DNA of 21,297 nucleotides, taken from contig DAOVWR010000011.1 of NCBI GenBank assembly GCA_030636545.1, positions 1 through 21,297 of the forward strand, written 5' to 3'. The translations under genes and the position numbers were made by a program. Under the pieces are notes generated by a model. That model did no database searches. It was not told the DNA's origin and worked only from the letters and a program-made list of their open reading frames with translations. This document shows, in pieces, positions 1 through 7,005 of this stretch. Numbering within the stretch: the stretch's first letter is position 1; each line of letters starts with the position of its first letter. Source of the stretch: Mycoplasmatota bacterium (GTDB lineage: Bacteria; Bacillota_I; Bacilli_A; Izemoplasmatales; Izemoplasmataceae).

Positions 1-160
1 AGTAGTATCAGAACTTTCTATTAAGAATTCATCAAACAGATATAGAGTTTCGCCCATAAAATCAAGGTCACCAACAAGCACGTTAGGATAAACATCATAA
101 CCCGTTTTTGCTGACTTATATGCATTGTGGTCGACATCCTGAAATAGGACCTTTTTCCCC
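1..160 (-). pseudogene. Unrecognised partial reading frame, probably a gene remnant
   Basis: Read on the reverse strand, one frame is open from about position 160 to the window edge, some 53 codons. It contains the readable stretches DVDHNAYKSAKTGYDVYP and LVGDLDFMGETLYLFDEF. A TAG stop lies just upstream in the same frame, and no start codon occurs before the ATG at 57. The piece is therefore either a truncated gene lacking its 5' end or a short gene starting at 57 behind a weak GGTGA. Its GC content looks higher than that of the neighbouring genes. The GDLD segment loosely recalls nucleotide-binding families, but I cannot assign it and no function is claimed. Chance openness over this length is possible. 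Confidence 0.3.
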
Positions 161-198
161 TAGTGGATTAAAACTGATGTGCTTGTGAACTATGATTA

Positions 199-207
199 TG
201 TTATAAT
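199..207 (+). promoter_or_regulatory. Extended -10 promoter of the gamma-glutamyltransferase gene
   Basis: TG-T-TATAAT is a full extended -10 element, 26 bases before the ATG at 233. No good -35 lies 17 bases upstream. A Shine-Dalgarno-like AAGGAAGTGA follows before the start codon. Confidence 0.6.
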
Positions 208-232
208 ACCATTTTGATAAGGAAGTGATTAA

Positions 233-1819
233 ATGAATAATCCATATCGCACTAGAAAGCAGAGTGTTTATGCAAAGACTGGTGTTGTTGCTACAAGTGA
301 AGAGTTAGCTTCAAAAGCTGGACTAGAAATTCTAAAAATTGGTGGGAACGCACTCGATGCAGCAGTTGCAACTGCCGCTGCTTTAACAGTTGTAGAACCA
401 ACTAGTAATGGAATTGGGAGTGATTGTTTTGCACTTGTTTATTTTAATAATCAACTTCATGGATTAAACAGTAGTGGATATAGTTCTAAAAATATATCTA
501 TTAAAAAAGTAAGAGATATGGGATATACTAAAATACCAGCTAATGGATTAATTCCAATTACTATTCCTGGTACTCCAAAAGGCTGGGCTGCTTTAATTAA
601 TAAATTTGGAAATCTAACGCTACTTGAAGTATTATCTCCAGCTATTAAACTTGCTGAAGAAGGATTTATAATTGGTGATACAGTTGGCTACTACTTTGAA
701 AGAGCAATGGAAGTATATCAAAAAAGAAATATCGGTGATGAATATAACCAATTCTTCAAAGTGTTCACAAAAAATGGTGTTTCATATAAAGCCGGAGATT
801 TCTTTAAATCACAAGATCACGCGGATACTTTAAGAAGTATTGGTGAAACTAATAGTGATAGTTTTTATAAAGGAGAACTTGCTAATAAGATAGTTAACTT
901 CATGGAAAAATATGACGGGTATATTGATAAATCTGATCTATCTGAATATGAAGTTGAGTTTGTTAAACCTATCAGTATTAACTATAAAAGCTATGACATT
1001 TATGAAATTCCTCCTAACGGACAAGGAATTACTGCTTTAATGGCTTTAAATTTACTTAAGGATGAATCTTTCGAACTTGGGAGTATAAATACTTATCATA
1101 AACAAATAGAGGCCTTAAAAATCGCATTTAGTGATACATTAAAATATGTTACTGATCCATTATTTATGAAAATGAATAAGGATTATTTAATAAGTAATGA
1201 GTATATAAAATTAAGAAAAAAAGATATTGGCGATGCAGCTAAACTACATCAGCCAATAGATTATCAAAAAAGTGGAACTGTCTACTTAGCAACAGCCGAC
1301 AAAGATGGTAATATGGTCTCATTTATTCAGAGTAACTATATGGGCTTTGGTAGTGGAATTATGATTGATGGTACTGGTATCGCTATGCAAAATAGAGGAT
1401 ATACATTTAGTTTAGAAGAAGACCATCATAATAAGTTAATGCCAAGAAAAAGAACATATCATACAATTATTCCTGGGTTTATGATGAAAGATAATTTACC
1501 TATTGGACCATTTGGTGTAATGGGTGGATTTATGCAACCTCAAGGCCATTTACAAGTTCTAATGAATATGATAGACTTTAAGATGGACCCACAAACTGCC
1601 CTAGATGCTCCTAGATTTAGATGGGATAAAGCATTAAATGTCGCAGTTGAAAAAAGTCTTGATTCAAAAATCATTAAACAACTTAAACAACTAGGTCACC
1701 AAATCAACATTGAAGAACAAAGTGGTGGATTTGGTCGAGGACAAATAATCTTAAAAGAAAAAGATGGTTATAAGGTAGGCACAGAAACAAGATGTGACGG
1801 CTTTATTGCACATTATTAG
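233..1819 (+). CDS. Gamma-glutamyltransferase family protein (YwrD type)
   Basis: A 528-residue member of the gamma-glutamyltransferase Ntn-hydrolase family, which cleaves gamma-glutamyl bonds such as those in glutathione after autocatalytic splitting into two subunits. Visible marks are the N-terminal GGNALDAAVATAAALTVVEP block (residues 37-56), the IPGTPKGW loop and the segment SGTVYLATADKDGNMVS. In that segment Thr349 is the likely processing site and new N-terminal nucleophile. NYMGFGSG follows, and GGFMQPQGHLQVL lies near the C terminus. There is no signal peptide, so it should be cytoplasmic, unlike secreted Ggt. In length and motif spelling it resembles B. subtilis YwrD, whose locus also carries short chromate transporters, as here. 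The start is supported by AAGGAAGTGA upstream. It forms an operon with the next gene, 11 bases on. The substrate cannot be told from sequence; acylase activity is an alternative. Confidence 0.9.
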   Translation: MNNPYRTRKQSVYAKTGVVATSEELASKAGLEILKIGGNALDAAVATAAALTVVEPTSNGIGSDCFALVYFNNQLHGLNSSGYSSKNISIKKVRDMGYTKIPANGLIPITIPGTPKGWAALINKFGNLTLLEVLSPAIKLAEEGFIIGDTVGYYFERAMEVYQKRNIGDEYNQFFKVFTKNGVSYKAGDFFKSQDHADTLRSIGETNSDSFYKGELANKIVNFMEKYDGYIDKSDLSEYEVEFVKPISINYKSYDIYEIPPNGQGITALMALNLLKDESFELGSINTYHKQIEALKIAFSDTLKYVTDPLFMKMNKDYLISNEYIKLRKKDIGDAAKLHQPIDYQKSGTVYLATADKDGNMVSFIQSNYMGFGSGIMIDGTGIAMQNRGYTFSLEEDHHNKLMPRKRTYHTIIPGFMMKDNLPIGPFGVMGGFMQPQGHLQVLMNMIDFKMDPQTALDAPRFRWDKALNVAVEKSLDSKIIKQLKQLGHQINIEEQSGGFGRGQIILKEKDGYKVGTETRCDGFIAHY

Positions 1820-1830
1820 GAGGAGCAATT

Positions 1831-2400
1831 ATGCATAAATATTTAGAGTTATTTTGGGCATTCATTAAACCCGGAGTATTTGGATTTGGTGGAGGACAAG
1901 CAACTATACCACTAATTAGAGAAGAAGTAGTTGAAAACTACGGCTGGCTCACTGAAGAGCAATTTGCTGATTACTTAACAATGGGTAATACATTACCTGG
2001 ACCTATTGCGACAAAAATGAGTATTATCATCGGCTATGATTTACATGGATATTTGGGTGCGTTTATTGCCCTAATGGGAATGATTTTACCAAGTACAATA
2101 GCTATCTTATTATTATTCAATATTTTCTTAGAATATAAAGATACAGCCTTCGTACAAGGAATGCAGGCTGCAGCTAAACCAGTCGTTGTTATCTTAATTG
2201 CTGGAGTTGCACTAAGTATGGCAAGATCAAGCTTTTTAAAAGATATTAATTTTGGCAGTACTAATACTTGGATTGTTTTCGGACTCTTTGTTGTAGCATT
2301 GGCAATAACCTTACTCAACGAATTTATTCCATCATTTAATGTGCATCCAGCACTAATGATTGTAGTAGCGTTATTAATAGGAGGATTTTTCATAAAATAA
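1831..2400 (+). CDS. Short-chain ChrA family transporter (YwrA/YwrB-like half)
   Basis: A 189-residue membrane protein of the chromate ion transporter (CHR) family in its single-domain form. The conserved N-terminal block is clear: FIKPGVFGFGGGQATIPLI at residues 11-29, then GWLTEEQFADYLTMGNTLPGP. About five hydrophobic segments follow to the C terminus. Single-domain CHR proteins are usually encoded as adjacent pairs that together make one transporter, but here only one copy is present before a terminator. AGGAGGAG lies seven bases before the ATG. The gene is co-transcribed with the YwrD-like gene. The natural substrate is unproven; chromate export is only the family label, and sulfate-like anion transport is possible. 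Confidence 0.85.
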   Translation: MHKYLELFWAFIKPGVFGFGGGQATIPLIREEVVENYGWLTEEQFADYLTMGNTLPGPIATKMSIIIGYDLHGYLGAFIALMGMILPSTIAILLLFNIFLEYKDTAFVQGMQAAAKPVVVILIAGVALSMARSSFLKDINFGSTNTWIVFGLFVVALAITLLNEFIPSFNVHPALMIVVALLIGGFFIK

Positions 2401-2401
2401 A

Positions 2402-2435
2402 AAAAAGAACTTCAATTTTGTTTGAAGTTCTTTTT
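2402..2435. terminator. Bidirectional intrinsic terminator between convergent genes
   Basis: A perfect 14-base-pair stem, 2402-2415 with 2422-2435, encloses a six-base loop and has an A-tract on one side and a T-tract on the other. It can end transcription of the ChrA gene on the + strand and of the rhodanese gene on the - strand, whose stop codon lies three bases beyond it. Confidence 0.9.
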
Positions 2436-2437
2436 AT

Positions 2438-2803
2438 TTAATAATTTTCAAATCCTTTTTCAAGGATATAAATGTTTTTGAAACCTTCTTTGCTCATCTT
2501 TTTAGCAGTACGATTACTTTTCTTACCATTAGAGCAATATAAATAAACTGACTGATCTTTTCTTAATTTAGAATTTTTAGTAGCTATTTGATTAGGCTTG
2601 AAGTTACGAGCACCCTTAATCTTTTTTTGTTCAAAGTCCTCTTTTTTGCGAAGATCAACAAGTTGTCCTTTGCGCATATTTTTAACAAAATCTTCACGGT
2701 TAATTATGTGAATAGCATCATGATTAACATTTCTTTTAGCGACTATCACTAACCCCATTGCGACTCCGACAATAACTGCGATAATTCCCGACCATATATT
2801 CAT
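2438..2803 (-). CDS. Membrane-anchored rhodanese-domain protein (YqhL-like)
   Basis: A 121-residue protein with one N-terminal membrane segment (about residues 2-22, IWSGIIAVIVGVAMGLVIVA) followed by a single rhodanese domain. The active-site loop is YLYCSNGKKSN, with the catalytic Cys that would carry a persulfide, and QLVDLRKKEDFEQKKIKGARN precedes it as in B. subtilis YqhL. Sulfur transfer at the membrane is the family role; the substrate is unknown. The frame is open further upstream to 2854, but that longer start would lie inside the -35 box of a perfect promoter. The ATG at 2803 has TTAGGAGTG at proper spacing, so I chose it. The gene is convergent with the ChrA gene and divergent from the methyltransferase gene. 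Confidence 0.85.
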   Translation of the reverse strand: MNIWSGIIAVIVGVAMGLVIVAKRNVNHDAIHIINREDFVKNMRKGQLVDLRKKEDFEQKKIKGARNFKPNQIATKNSKLRKDQSVYLYCSNGKKSNRTAKKMSKEGFKNIYILEKGFENY

Positions 2804-2825
2804 ATAATCACTCCTAACTACTGAA

Positions 2826-2854
2826 ATTATAAAGGTAATTATCATTGATGTCAA
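2826..2854 (-). promoter_or_regulatory. Perfect consensus sigma-A promoter of the rhodanese gene
   Basis: On the reverse strand, TTGACA (2854-2849) and TATAAT (2831-2826) are separated by exactly 17 bases. Transcription should start near 2819, giving a leader of about 16 bases to the ATG at 2803. Confidence 0.9.
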
Positions 2855-2883
2855 TGAGTGTGTATATTTACTGAAATATATTG

Positions 2884-2889
2884 TATAAT
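2884..2889 (+). promoter_or_regulatory. Probable -10 element of the ICMT-like gene
   Basis: TATAAT stands 39 bases before the ATG at 2929. The matching -35 position holds only TGTATA, so the promoter is weakly defined. It is arranged divergently from the consensus promoter at 2826-2854, about 30 bases away. Confidence 0.45.
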
Positions 2890-2928
2890 TAACATAGAGA
2901 AATTATTCTTTTTAAAAAGGAGTAGATT

Positions 2929-3495
2929 ATGGAATTTTTCCCAATACATTCAATTTCCTTATCTAACCTATTTTGGTTCCCAGTAATTTATGGAATCATA
3001 AGTCTTTTTATTATGGGAAATATTACAAAAGACTCTAAAAAAAGGATTTTAACTTTTCCAAAATATAGTAGTAATCTAAGTAAAGTATTTTCGATATTCT
3101 TTATGATTATCTTTGGTAAGTTAAGTATTATTTATACAATATTTGTGCCAATTAAAGTTAATTCAATATATTTCTATATCGGCGTAGTTATCTACTCAGT
3201 TGGAATTTTTTGTTCAGTTTATGCTATGTGGATTTTCTCTAATGCTGATTTATCAACCCCAGTAACTAAAGGGATTTACAAGTATAGTAGACATCCGATG
3301 CAGGTAATGTATTATTTATCTTGGATTGGACTAGGGTTGATTTCAGGGACATGGATAATTATTATTTACGCAATTATTTTCCCACTTCTCGCAATACCTT
3401 CATTAGTTGCCCAAGAGTTAGATTGTATTGATAAGTACGGGGCTGAATACATTGAATACTTAAAAAGCACACCTAGATTTTTATTTTTTAAATAG
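2929..3495 (+). CDS. Isoprenylcysteine carboxyl methyltransferase-like membrane protein
   Basis: A 188-residue integral membrane protein with about five hydrophobic segments. It has the C-terminal signature of the ICMT / phospholipid methyltransferase superfamily: GIYKYSRHPMQVMYY (around residues 117-131, with the Arg-His-Pro core), then QELDCIDKYGAEYIEYL and the terminal PRFLFF. These elements bind S-adenosylmethionine and shape the lipid-facing active site in the family. Bacterial members have varied or unknown substrates, including lipids and small hydrophobic molecules, so no substrate is assigned. AAAAAGGAG precedes the ATG. No terminator is seen before the efp promoter, so some read-through into efp is possible. 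Confidence 0.8.
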   Translation: MEFFPIHSISLSNLFWFPVIYGIISLFIMGNITKDSKKRILTFPKYSSNLSKVFSIFFMIIFGKLSIIYTIFVPIKVNSIYFYIGVVIYSVGIFCSVYAMWIFSNADLSTPVTKGIYKYSRHPMQVMYYLSWIGLGLISGTWIIIIYAIIFPLLAIPSLVAQELDCIDKYGAEYIEYLKSTPRFLFFK

Positions 3496-3511
3496 AGATT
3501 TGACATATATA

Positions 3512-3540
3512 TAGACAAATAGGGAAATATTATATATAAT
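3512..3540 (+). promoter_or_regulatory. Promoter of efp
   Basis: TAGACA (3512-3517), a 17-base gap and TATAAT (3535-3540) form a near-consensus promoter 25 bases before the ATG. A second TTGACA at 3500-3505 has no -10 at proper spacing. Confidence 0.75.
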
Positions 3541-3565
3541 ATTATCTAGGATTAGGAGTGAGAAT

Positions 3566-4123
3566 ATGATTTCAACAAACAACTTTAAAACAGGTATTAC
3601 AATCCAACATGATGGAAATATCTATATGGTTATGGAATTCCAACATGTTAAACCAGGAAAAGGACCAGCATTTGTCCGTTCTAAATTAAGAAATTTACGT
3701 ACGCACGGTATTCTAGATAAAACATGGAGAGCAGGAGAAAAAGTAGCACCAGCTCACATTGATAAAGATAAAATGAGTTATTTATACGCCATGGGAGACA
3801 CTTATGTGTTTATGAATAATGATACTTATGAACAAGTTGAAATTGGTGAAAAAAGTTTAGAATATCAGTTAAGCTTTATCATCGAAGGTATGGAAGTAAA
3901 TGTAATTAGTTTTGAAGGTGAAATTTTAGGAGTAGATATTCCTGAAAAAGTAACATTATTAGTAACACACGCAGACCCTGCTGTTAAAGGTAACACAGCT
4001 CAGACTGCGACAAAAGACGCAATTGTAGAAACAGGATTTAAACTACAAGTTCCTTTATTTGTTAAAGAAGGCGATAAAATCGTCGTTAATACAAGTACCG
4101 GAAAATATGATACAAGAGCATAA
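3566..4123 (+). CDS. efp: Elongation factor P
   Basis: A full-length 185-residue EF-P, which binds the ribosome between the P and E sites and relieves stalling at consecutive prolines. The N-terminal KOW-like domain carries HVKPGKGPAFVRSKLRNLR. Lys32 sits at the tip, where many bacteria modify it; the spelling is close to B. subtilis, in which this Lys carries 5-aminopentanol. Two OB-type domains follow, with the conserved middle segment KVTLLVTHADPAVKGNTA and the C-terminal GDKIVVNTSTGKYDTRA. TTAGGAGTG gives a clear ribosome site before ATG 3566. It is probably co-transcribed with the CorC-like gene, only 14 bases downstream. No modification enzyme is encoded nearby. Confidence 0.97.
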   Translation: MISTNNFKTGITIQHDGNIYMVMEFQHVKPGKGPAFVRSKLRNLRTHGILDKTWRAGEKVAPAHIDKDKMSYLYAMGDTYVFMNNDTYEQVEIGEKSLEYQLSFIIEGMEVNVISFEGEILGVDIPEKVTLLVTHADPAVKGNTAQTATKDAIVETGFKLQVPLFVKEGDKIVVNTSTGKYDTRA

Positions 4124-4137
4124 GGGAGTGAAACAAA

Positions 4138-5478
4138 TTGGATTATTCCGCCAGTTATTTACTTAGCATCACAGACGTCTCACCGTATACGATTTTATTA
4201 ATTGTTATTCTATTAGCTGTTTCAGCTTTCTTTTCAATGAGTGAAACAGTATTTTCGAGTGTCAATGTGATTAGATTAAAAACATTCATTGAAAATAGTA
4301 AAAAAGGTAGCAAGAAAGCACTATGGATAACTGATCATTTTGATTTAACGTTATCAACTATCTTAGTAGGAAACAATTTAGCTAATATCGCACTAGCTAC
4401 TGTCAGTGTCGGAGTGTTCTCAAAAATATTTGTGAATGAACCAACACTAATAAACGTCGCAAACACTTTAGTAATGACAACATTAATATTAATTTTTGGG
4501 GAAATAGTTCCTAAAAGTTTTGGAAAGAACAATTCAGAAAACGTCGCTTTAAAAATAAGTGGCATTTTGTATTGGATTATTCAAATTGGGAAACCATTCA
4601 CTTGGATTTTCTTAAAGATTAAACAATGGATTGTTAAAGACGCAGAAGCAAAAGTAAGTGTGACAGGAGACGAGTTAGAAACAATTATCGATACAATGGA
4701 AGAAGAAGGATCAATTGATGAAGATGAAGCAGAAATGCTTCAAAGTGTTTTAGATTTAAGTGAGAAAAAAATCTATGAAATAATGACACCTAGAGTTGAT
4801 ATGATCGCTATTGATATTGAAGACACAATCGATGAGATAAAAGAAACTTTCTTTAAACACACTTTATCAAGATTACCTGTTTTTGAGGATAATCGTGATA
4901 ATGTTATTGGTATATTATTTGAAAGAGATTTTTTTACTAATTTAATTAAAGGTGAGAAAATTAATGTAAGAGAAATGATGAAAGAGCCTTTTTATGTATC
5001 AACTGCGATGCGTGTTGATACACTAATAGAAACACTTCAAAGAGAAAATCTTCACCTAGCTATTGTTAGTGATGAATATGGTGGTACTAGTGGTATTGTC
5101 ACAATGGAAGATGCTTTAGAAGAATTAGTAGGAGAAATATATGATGAACATGATGAGGTTGAAGATGAATTTATTCAACCATTAAAAGAAAATAAATATG
5201 GCATAAATGCCGAAATAGATTTAGAAGATTTATTTGATGATTTAGAGTTAGGAAACCCTCCTGAATCTCATTATTCAAGTTTATCTGGTTGGCTTTACGA
5301 TATGATTGAAGATATTCCTGAGGTGGATGATTCCTATAGTTATGTTCAAGAAATAATTAACTACAATCATGACGAAGAAGAACCAAGAAAAATATTATTA
5401 AAATTTGTTGTTAAAGATATTAAGGATCGCCGGATCCATTATGTACATTTAACAATTGAGGAAAATGAAAAAGAATAA
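4138..5478 (+). CDS. CorC/HlyC-type membrane protein with CNNM, CBS pair and transporter-associated domains
   Basis: A 446-residue protein of the hemolysin C / CorC / CNNM family. An N-terminal CNNM (DUF21) membrane domain has segments near residues 17-36, 70-92, 100-122 and 138-158 and the motifs SMSETVFSSVN and GEIVPKSFG. Two CBS modules follow (about 210-335), with IMTPRVDMIAID, RLPVF and DEYGGTSGIVTMEDALEELVGEIYDE. The C-terminal CorC_HlyC domain (about 355-440) closes it. Characterised relatives act in Mg2+ or Co2+ homeostasis, for example S. aureus MpfA as an exporter. CBS domains commonly sense adenine nucleotides or Mg-ATP. The start is TTG: GGGAGTG lies seven bases before TTG 4138 and no ATG fits. 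Its stop codon abuts a terminator stem. Confidence 0.9.
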   Translation: MDYSASYLLSITDVSPYTILLIVILLAVSAFFSMSETVFSSVNVIRLKTFIENSKKGSKKALWITDHFDLTLSTILVGNNLANIALATVSVGVFSKIFVNEPTLINVANTLVMTTLILIFGEIVPKSFGKNNSENVALKISGILYWIIQIGKPFTWIFLKIKQWIVKDAEAKVSVTGDELETIIDTMEEEGSIDEDEAEMLQSVLDLSEKKIYEIMTPRVDMIAIDIEDTIDEIKETFFKHTLSRLPVFEDNRDNVIGILFERDFFTNLIKGEKINVREMMKEPFYVSTAMRVDTLIETLQRENLHLAIVSDEYGGTSGIVTMEDALEELVGEIYDEHDEVEDEFIQPLKENKYGINAEIDLEDLFDDLELGNPPESHYSSLSGWLYDMIEDIPEVDDSYSYVQEIINYNHDEEEPRKILLKFVVKDIKDRRIHYVHLTIEENEKE

Positions 5479-5497
5479 AAGAGGGCAACCTCTTTTT
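5477..5497 (+). terminator. Intrinsic terminator overlapping the CorC-like stop codon
   Basis: An 8-base-pair perfect stem, AAAAGAGG with CCTCTTTT, is capped by the tetraloop GCAA (a GNRA type) and followed by a T-run. It starts inside the TAA at 5476-5478 and ends 20 bases before the rluB ATG. Confidence 0.75.
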
Positions 5498-5517
5498 GTT
5501 CTTAGGAGATGAGATTT

Positions 5518-6231
5518 ATGGAAAGATTACAAAAAGTTATCGCCAACAGTGGTTATACATCAAGAAGAAAAGCTGAAGACTTAATTACTGCTGGAAAAGT
5601 AAAAGTGAATGATAAAATCGTAACTGAACTAGGTACAAAAGTTACTTCTAAAGACATCATCTATGTTGAAGGAAAACTTATCCAAAGAGAAGAAAAAGTT
5701 TATTATGTACTATATAAACCCGAAGGATATGTCAGCACAACAAGTGATGAATTTGGTCGTAAAACGGTCTTAGATTTAGTGCCAAACAGTAAAAGAATTT
5801 ATCCTGTAGGTAGACTAGATTATGATACTTCAGGAGTATTATTATTGACCAACGATGGAGATTTCACAAATCAAATGACAAGTCCAAAAAATCATGTTGA
5901 AAAAGAGTATCATGTTAAACTTGAAGGGCTACTCAGAAAAGAAGAATCAACATTGATTTGTCGGGGAATTAAACTAGATACATACAAAACTAAAAAAGCA
6001 AAAATAAAAGATGTTAAATATAATAAAAAGAATTTAACAACCTTAGCAACAATTACTATAACTGAGGGAAAATATCACCAAGTTAAAAAAATGTTTGAAT
6101 TTACTGGGCACAAAGTCTTAAAACTTAAAAGAGTAAGATTTGGCGCAGTAACATTAGAAAATATGCGAATTGGTGAGCATCGTTTACTAAAACCATACGA
6201 GTTAAAACAACTTAAAAATTTAGTTAATTAA
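5518..6231 (+). CDS. rluB: 23S rRNA pseudouridine synthase RluB
   Basis: A 237-residue pseudouridine synthase of the RsuA/RluB branch, expected to modify a uridine in helix 80 of 23S rRNA. The N-terminal S4 RNA-binding domain (MERLQKVIANSGYTSRRKAE, to about residue 50) precedes the catalytic domain. The catalytic domain holds YYVLYKPEGYVST and VGRLDYDTSGVLLLTNDGD, with Asp101 the expected nucleophile. EGKYHQVKKMFEFTGHKV lies near the end. I start it at 5518: AGGAG (5504-5508) is nine bases away, while an in-frame ATG at 5509 directly abuts that site, and family members begin MERLQK. No promoter fits between the preceding terminator and this gene. It must rely on an upstream promoter and read-through, or on one within the preceding gene. 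Confidence 0.93.
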   Translation: MERLQKVIANSGYTSRRKAEDLITAGKVKVNDKIVTELGTKVTSKDIIYVEGKLIQREEKVYYVLYKPEGYVSTTSDEFGRKTVLDLVPNSKRIYPVGRLDYDTSGVLLLTNDGDFTNQMTSPKNHVEKEYHVKLEGLLRKEESTLICRGIKLDTYKTKKAKIKDVKYNKKNLTTLATITITEGKYHQVKKMFEFTGHKVLKLKRVRFGAVTLENMRIGEHRLLKPYELKQLKNLVN

Positions 6232-6257
6232 CACTTCCTAAAATTGAAGTGTTTTTT
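6230..6257 (+). terminator. Intrinsic terminator after rluB
   Basis: AACACTTC (6230-6237) pairs perfectly with GAAGTGTT (6246-6253) around an eight-base loop, followed by T's. The stem begins within the rluB TAA. Confidence 0.85.
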
Positions 6258-6315
6258 ATAAGTTATTCTTATTATAAATATTATTTAAAATATATTATGA
6301 TATTATAGTGTTTTT

Positions 6316-6324
6316 TGATATAAT
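6316..6324 (+). promoter_or_regulatory. Extended -10 promoter of the cmk operon
   Basis: TG-A-TATAAT lies 26 bases before the cmk ATG. The -35 position (TATGAT) is poor. Confidence 0.6.
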
Positions 6325-6350
6325 AAAAAATGATGTAAAGAGGTGAAACT

Positions 6351-7004
6351 ATGAAAAACATCCAAATAGCCATTGATGGCCCAGCTGGAGCTGGGAAAAG
6401 TACAATTGCTAAACTCATTGCCAACAATTTAAATTACATTTATATTGATACTGGGGCAATGTATAGAGCAATTACTTTAAAAGCAATGAATTTAAACGTT
6501 GATTTAGAAGACGAAAGATCATTCGATTTTGTTAAAAAAACAAAGTTTAAATTTATTAATACAAATCTATTTATGGATGGTACTGATGTTTCTGAAGAAA
6601 TCAGGGAAACAAAAGTATCTAATCATGTTTCTTTAGTATCCTCTTATTACTCAGTTAGACAAGACTTAGTACGGATGCAACAAAAAATGGCTAAAAGACA
6701 TAGTGTTGTCATGGATGGACGTGACATAGGCTACAAAGTTTTACCCGATGCAGATTATAAATTTTTTCTAACAGCTTCAATTAAACAACGAGCTCAAAGA
6801 AGACATTTAGACAATTTAGAAAGAAAAATTGAAAGTGATATATTCACAATAGAAATAGAAATAGAAAGAAGAGACTATCTAGACACTACAAGAGTACACA
6901 GCCCGTTAAAATCAGCTGATGATGCAATTAAAATTGACACATCAGATTTAACAATAGAAGAAGTTGTAGCGTTAATCATAAAGACAGTTCGAGAGGAAGA
7001 ATAA
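6351..7004 (+). CDS. cmk: Cytidylate kinase
   Basis: A 217-residue (d)CMP kinase that phosphorylates CMP and dCMP with ATP in the cytoplasm. The P-loop is GPAGAGKST (residues 10-18). YIDTGAMYRAITLKAM marks the nucleotide-binding segment after it, and VVMDGRDIGYKVLPDADYKFFLTAS is the typical Cmk core. The C-terminal REDYLDT-like stretch (RRDYLDTTRVHSPLKSADDA) is also diagnostic. The length matches short Gram-positive Cmk. AAGAGGTGAAACT precedes the ATG. It heads an operon: the S1 gene begins one base after its stop, and der and gpsA follow, as in Bacillus-type genomes. Confidence 0.97.
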   Translation: MKNIQIAIDGPAGAGKSTIAKLIANNLNYIYIDTGAMYRAITLKAMNLNVDLEDERSFDFVKKTKFKFINTNLFMDGTDVSEEIRETKVSNHVSLVSSYYSVRQDLVRMQQKMAKRHSVVMDGRDIGYKVLPDADYKFFLTASIKQRAQRRHLDNLERKIESDIFTIEIEIERRDYLDTTRVHSPLKSADDAIKIDTSDLTIEEVVALIIKTVREEE

Positions 7005-7005
7005 C

